From an uncultured Collinsella sp. (lineage in GTDB: Bacteria > Actinomycetota > Coriobacteriia > Coriobacteriales > Coriobacteriaceae): a stretch of 6,274 nt of DNA. The notes beneath the pieces are model-generated. The model saw only the letters and a program-made list of their open reading frames with translations, was not told the origin of the DNA and ran no database searches. How positions within the stretch are numbered: the first letter of the stretch is position 1; every line of letters starts with the position of its first letter. Location: assembly GCA_900554455.1 (NCBI GenBank), contig USHT01000070.1, forward strand, positions 1 to 6,274, in the 5' to 3' direction. The position numbers and the translations under genes are program-made. Of the stretch, positions 4,661 to 6,274 are shown piece by piece.

Positions 4661-5965
4661 ATGGAGAAAACTGCAGAGCAGCTGCGCCGCGAGCACATTG
4701 CCCTAGAGGGCGACACCCATGGCAAGAACAAGTGGGCGATTCTGTTCACCGTGCTCATCATGACGTTTATGGTGTGTCTGGATTCGACCGTCGTGACCGT
4801 GGCGCTGCCCGTGATGCAAAAGGAGCTGGGCGTGGGCCTCGATCGCATTCAGCTGGTAAGCTCGGTGTATCTGCTTGCGACTTGCGTGGCTATGTTGCCG
4901 TTTGGCCGCTTGGGCGACGTGCGCGGCAAGGTGAATGTGTTCCAGTTGGGCGTCATCGTCTTTTCGGTCGGTTCGCTGCTGTGTGGCCTTTCGGCCTCGC
5001 TCGAGGTTCTTATCCTGGCACGCATTGTTCAGGGCGTCGGTTGCGCGGCGGCCATGGCTAACAACATGGGTATCATCACCGAGTCGTTTCCGGCACGCGA
5101 ACGAGGCCGTGCCATGGGTATTCTCGCGACCTTTGTGGCCCTTGGCATGATGTGTGGCCCCGTGCTCGGCGGCATGCTGGTGGCAAGCTTTCCCTGGGAG
5201 AGCATCTTCCTCATCAACCTGCCCATTGGCGTGATCTCGTTTATCGTGGGACTCTACACGCTACCGCATGTTAGGCCGGAGGCCGGCGAGCGCCCCATGT
5301 CCCTGATCGAGGCCGCTCGTCGCTGCTTTGCAAATTCGGCCTTCACCATCAACCTTGCCTGCATGCTCATCGTGTTCGTTGGCATTGGCGCATCCGAGTT
5401 TATCCTGCCGTTCTATTTTCAGGACGCCCACGGCTTTGGTTCCGACATTTCCGGATTGCTCTTTTTGGCGCTGCCGATGGTGAATGCCTTTATCGGCCCG
5501 CTTTCGGGAACGGTTTCGGACCGTGTTGGCTGCGAGGGCCCCACGGCGGTCGGTCTGGGCGTGTACGTGTGCGGTCTCTTTGCGGTAAGCACGCTCGACG
5601 AGCACTCTTCTATCCCTGCGATCGTGTGCTGCGTCGCATTTATGTCGTGTGGTACGTCTATTTTCCAGAGCCCTAACAACTCGCTGTACATGGGCTCGGC
5701 TCCGCGCGAGGCGCTCGGTTTTGCGGGTAGCTTGGGCAGTTTAGCGCGCTACGCCGGCATGGCACTCGGTATTACGGTGGCGTCGAATATCCTGTATGGG
5801 CAGATGAGCGTGGCGATGGGCGAGGCCGTGACCAGTTTTGTTGCAGGCCGTCCGGATGTATTCCTATTCGGCTTTCGCTCGGTGTTCTACGTGCTCATGG
5901 CTGTGGCCGCTGTGGGCTTTGCGCTCGCCATGGTGCGTTTGGTGAGGATGCGCGCCTGCCATTAG
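4661..5965 (+). CDS. MFS transporter, DHA2 (EmrB/QacA-like) drug:H+ antiporter type, 12 apparent membrane segments
   Basis: This 434-residue inner-membrane carrier probably exports drugs or small amphiphiles against proton entry; the substrate cannot be read from sequence. After a hydrophilic N-terminus (1-24), motif D1 LDSTVVTVALP (40-50) lies in membrane segment 1, motif A GRLGDVRGK (82-90) between segments 2 and 3, motif B LARIVQGVGCA (119-129) in segment 4 and motif C GPVLGG (166-171) in segment 5. Motifs D1 and C are typical of the DHA2 drug-exporter group. That group normally has 14 segments; here segment 6 is followed by a charged linker (PHVRPEAGERPMSLIEAARR) and then a stretch that aligns by feel with segment 9 onward, giving 12. 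The length is correspondingly below the usual 470-500. The frame is intact, so this is a natural short form rather than a broken gene. It follows metY in the same direction behind a terminator; no clear promoter of its own is visible. Confidence 0.88.
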   Translation: MEKTAEQLRREHIALEGDTHGKNKWAILFTVLIMTFMVCLDSTVVTVALPVMQKELGVGLDRIQLVSSVYLLATCVAMLPFGRLGDVRGKVNVFQLGVIVFSVGSLLCGLSASLEVLILARIVQGVGCAAAMANNMGIITESFPARERGRAMGILATFVALGMMCGPVLGGMLVASFPWESIFLINLPIGVISFIVGLYTLPHVRPEAGERPMSLIEAARRCFANSAFTINLACMLIVFVGIGASEFILPFYFQDAHGFGSDISGLLFLALPMVNAFIGPLSGTVSDRVGCEGPTAVGLGVYVCGLFAVSTLDEHSSIPAIVCCVAFMSCGTSIFQSPNNSLYMGSAPREALGFAGSLGSLARYAGMALGITVASNILYGQMSVAMGEAVTSFVAGRPDVFLFGFRSVFYVLMAVAAVGFALAMVRLVRMRACH

Positions 5966-6061
5966 CGTGTTGGGAGGCTGTCTGCCACGAATCGGGCCTA
6001 TCTACTGGTCTTGCAGCTTTATGGTGCGATGTGGCTTGTGGGGCGGGCGGGGGTCGGTCCG

Positions 6062-6070
6062 TGGTAGACT
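6062..6070 (+). promoter_or_regulatory. Extended -10 promoter of xpt
   Basis: TGGTAGACT is an extended -10 (TG, one base, TAGACT at 6065-6070), the same design as the rnpB promoter. No -35 is seen at 16-18 bp; that stretch is a G-rich block (6040-6057). A start near 6077 leaves a leader of about 49 bases, too short for a purine riboswitch. The spacer from the exporter stop to here (5966-6061) shows no gene and no convincing terminator. Confidence 0.55.
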
Positions 6071-6092
6071 ATCGAACAACGTTTATTAATCG

Positions 6093-6110
6093 CGCGGTAT
6101 CGTTGCCGCG
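6093..6110 (+). promoter_or_regulatory. Leader hairpin in front of the xpt ribosome site
   Basis: CGCGGTA (6093-6099) pairs with TGCCGCG (6104-6110) over 7 bp with one wobble, closed by the loop TCGT. It ends 2 bases before the ribosome site AAGGGG (6113-6118). It could influence translation or mRNA stability; no regulator is recognisable. Confidence 0.4.
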
Positions 6111-6125
6111 AGAAGGGGTTGCGCC

Positions 6126-6274
6126 ATGCAGGAGCTTGAGGATCGTATTCGCCATGACGGCATCGTAAAGGCCGGTAACGTCCTTAAGGTTGATGCCTTC
6201 CTCAACCACCAGTGCGACGTTGAGCTGTTCGACCACATGGGTGCCGAGTGGGCCCGTCTGTTCGAGGGTGTCGA
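6126..6274 (+). CDS. xpt: Xanthine phosphoribosyltransferase, N-terminal part (3' end outside window)
   Basis: Only 49 codons plus two bases are present. The sequence begins [20 protein letters not shown], then [19 protein letters not shown] and EWARLF. It closely follows the Gram-positive Xpt N-terminus, in which L-KVD-FLNHQ-D and a following G-E-A-RF are characteristic. Xpt is a cytosolic purine salvage enzyme that joins xanthine to PRPP to give XMP. The catalytic PRPP-binding loop lies beyond the window, so it cannot be checked here. ATG 6126 is supported by AAGGGG 7 bases upstream. In many Firmicutes xpt is controlled by a guanine riboswitch and paired with a purine permease; here the leader is too short for that aptamer and the upstream neighbour is a drug-type exporter, not a purine permease. 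Confidence 0.9.
   Translation, partial: MQELEDRIRHDGIVKAGNVLKVDAFLNHQCDVELFDHMGAEWARLFEGV

Noticed and set aside
6040..6057. G-rich block before xpt as a G-quadruplex
   Set aside because: Only three runs of three or more G are present, the fourth being GG, so the usual pattern is not met.
3095..6079. Identical 11-mer CTATCGAACAA at 3095-3105 and 6069-6079, both upstream of genes
   Set aside because: A few shared 11-mers are expected by chance in a window of this size. The two copies have different orientation and position relative to their genes.
1..6274. CRISPR arrays, insertion sequences, tRNAs, prophage or defence genes
   Set aside because: No regularly spaced repeats, transposase-like frames, tRNA-like cloverleaf sequences or phage/defence proteins were found on either strand.

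Overview
The window is GC-rich DNA from a chromosome, with ordinary housekeeping genes and short intergenic spaces. An S1 protein with at least four S1 domains and a short acidic tail, a class A RNase P RNA, GC-ending codons and anaerobe-type genes (a C_GCAxxG_C_C protein, a direct-sulfhydrylation enzyme) suggest a high-GC Gram-positive gut anaerobe. Coriobacteriia (Collinsella or a relative) is my best guess; this is an impression from the sequence, not a search result.

Layout. 1-918 is the 3' part of rpsA (ribosomal protein S1), closed by a strong intrinsic terminator (943-976). 977-1245 has no gene but contains a nested hairpin. 1259-1622 is rnpB (RNase P RNA), with an extended -10 promoter in front and a perfect 12-bp P1 closing helix plus one further pair. 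Directly after it, 1636-1740 is a long, almost fully paired imperfect palindrome of unknown nature. 1855-2490 is a YigZ/IMPACT-family gene with a TTG start, converging on a minus-strand gene for a small cysteine-rich C_GCAxxG_C_C protein (2559-3005); a 15-bp GC-rich hairpin lies between them. 3006-3235 is a divergent control region: it has a leader hairpin for the minus-strand gene and a recognisable promoter for metY (3236-4519, O-acetylhomoserine sulfhydrylase). metY is followed by two successive hairpins, the second a classic terminator, and then by a DHA2-like MFS exporter with only 12 apparent membrane segments (4661-5965). The window ends in the first 49 codons of xpt, xanthine phosphoribosyltransferase (6126 onward).

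How the genes relate. rpsA, rnpB and yigZ concern translation and RNA, but each appears to be its own transcription unit. metY makes homocysteine from O-acetylhomoserine and sulfide. The divergent cysteine-rich protein may have a redox role, so a loose sulfur/redox link is possible but is inference. The exporter and xpt show no functional link to the rest. I found no CRISPR array, transposase, tRNA, prophage or new defence system. The parts most worth a second look are the RNA-scale structures: the hairpin after rnpB, the tandem hairpins before the exporter, and the G-quadruplex-type motif woven into the metY promoter.
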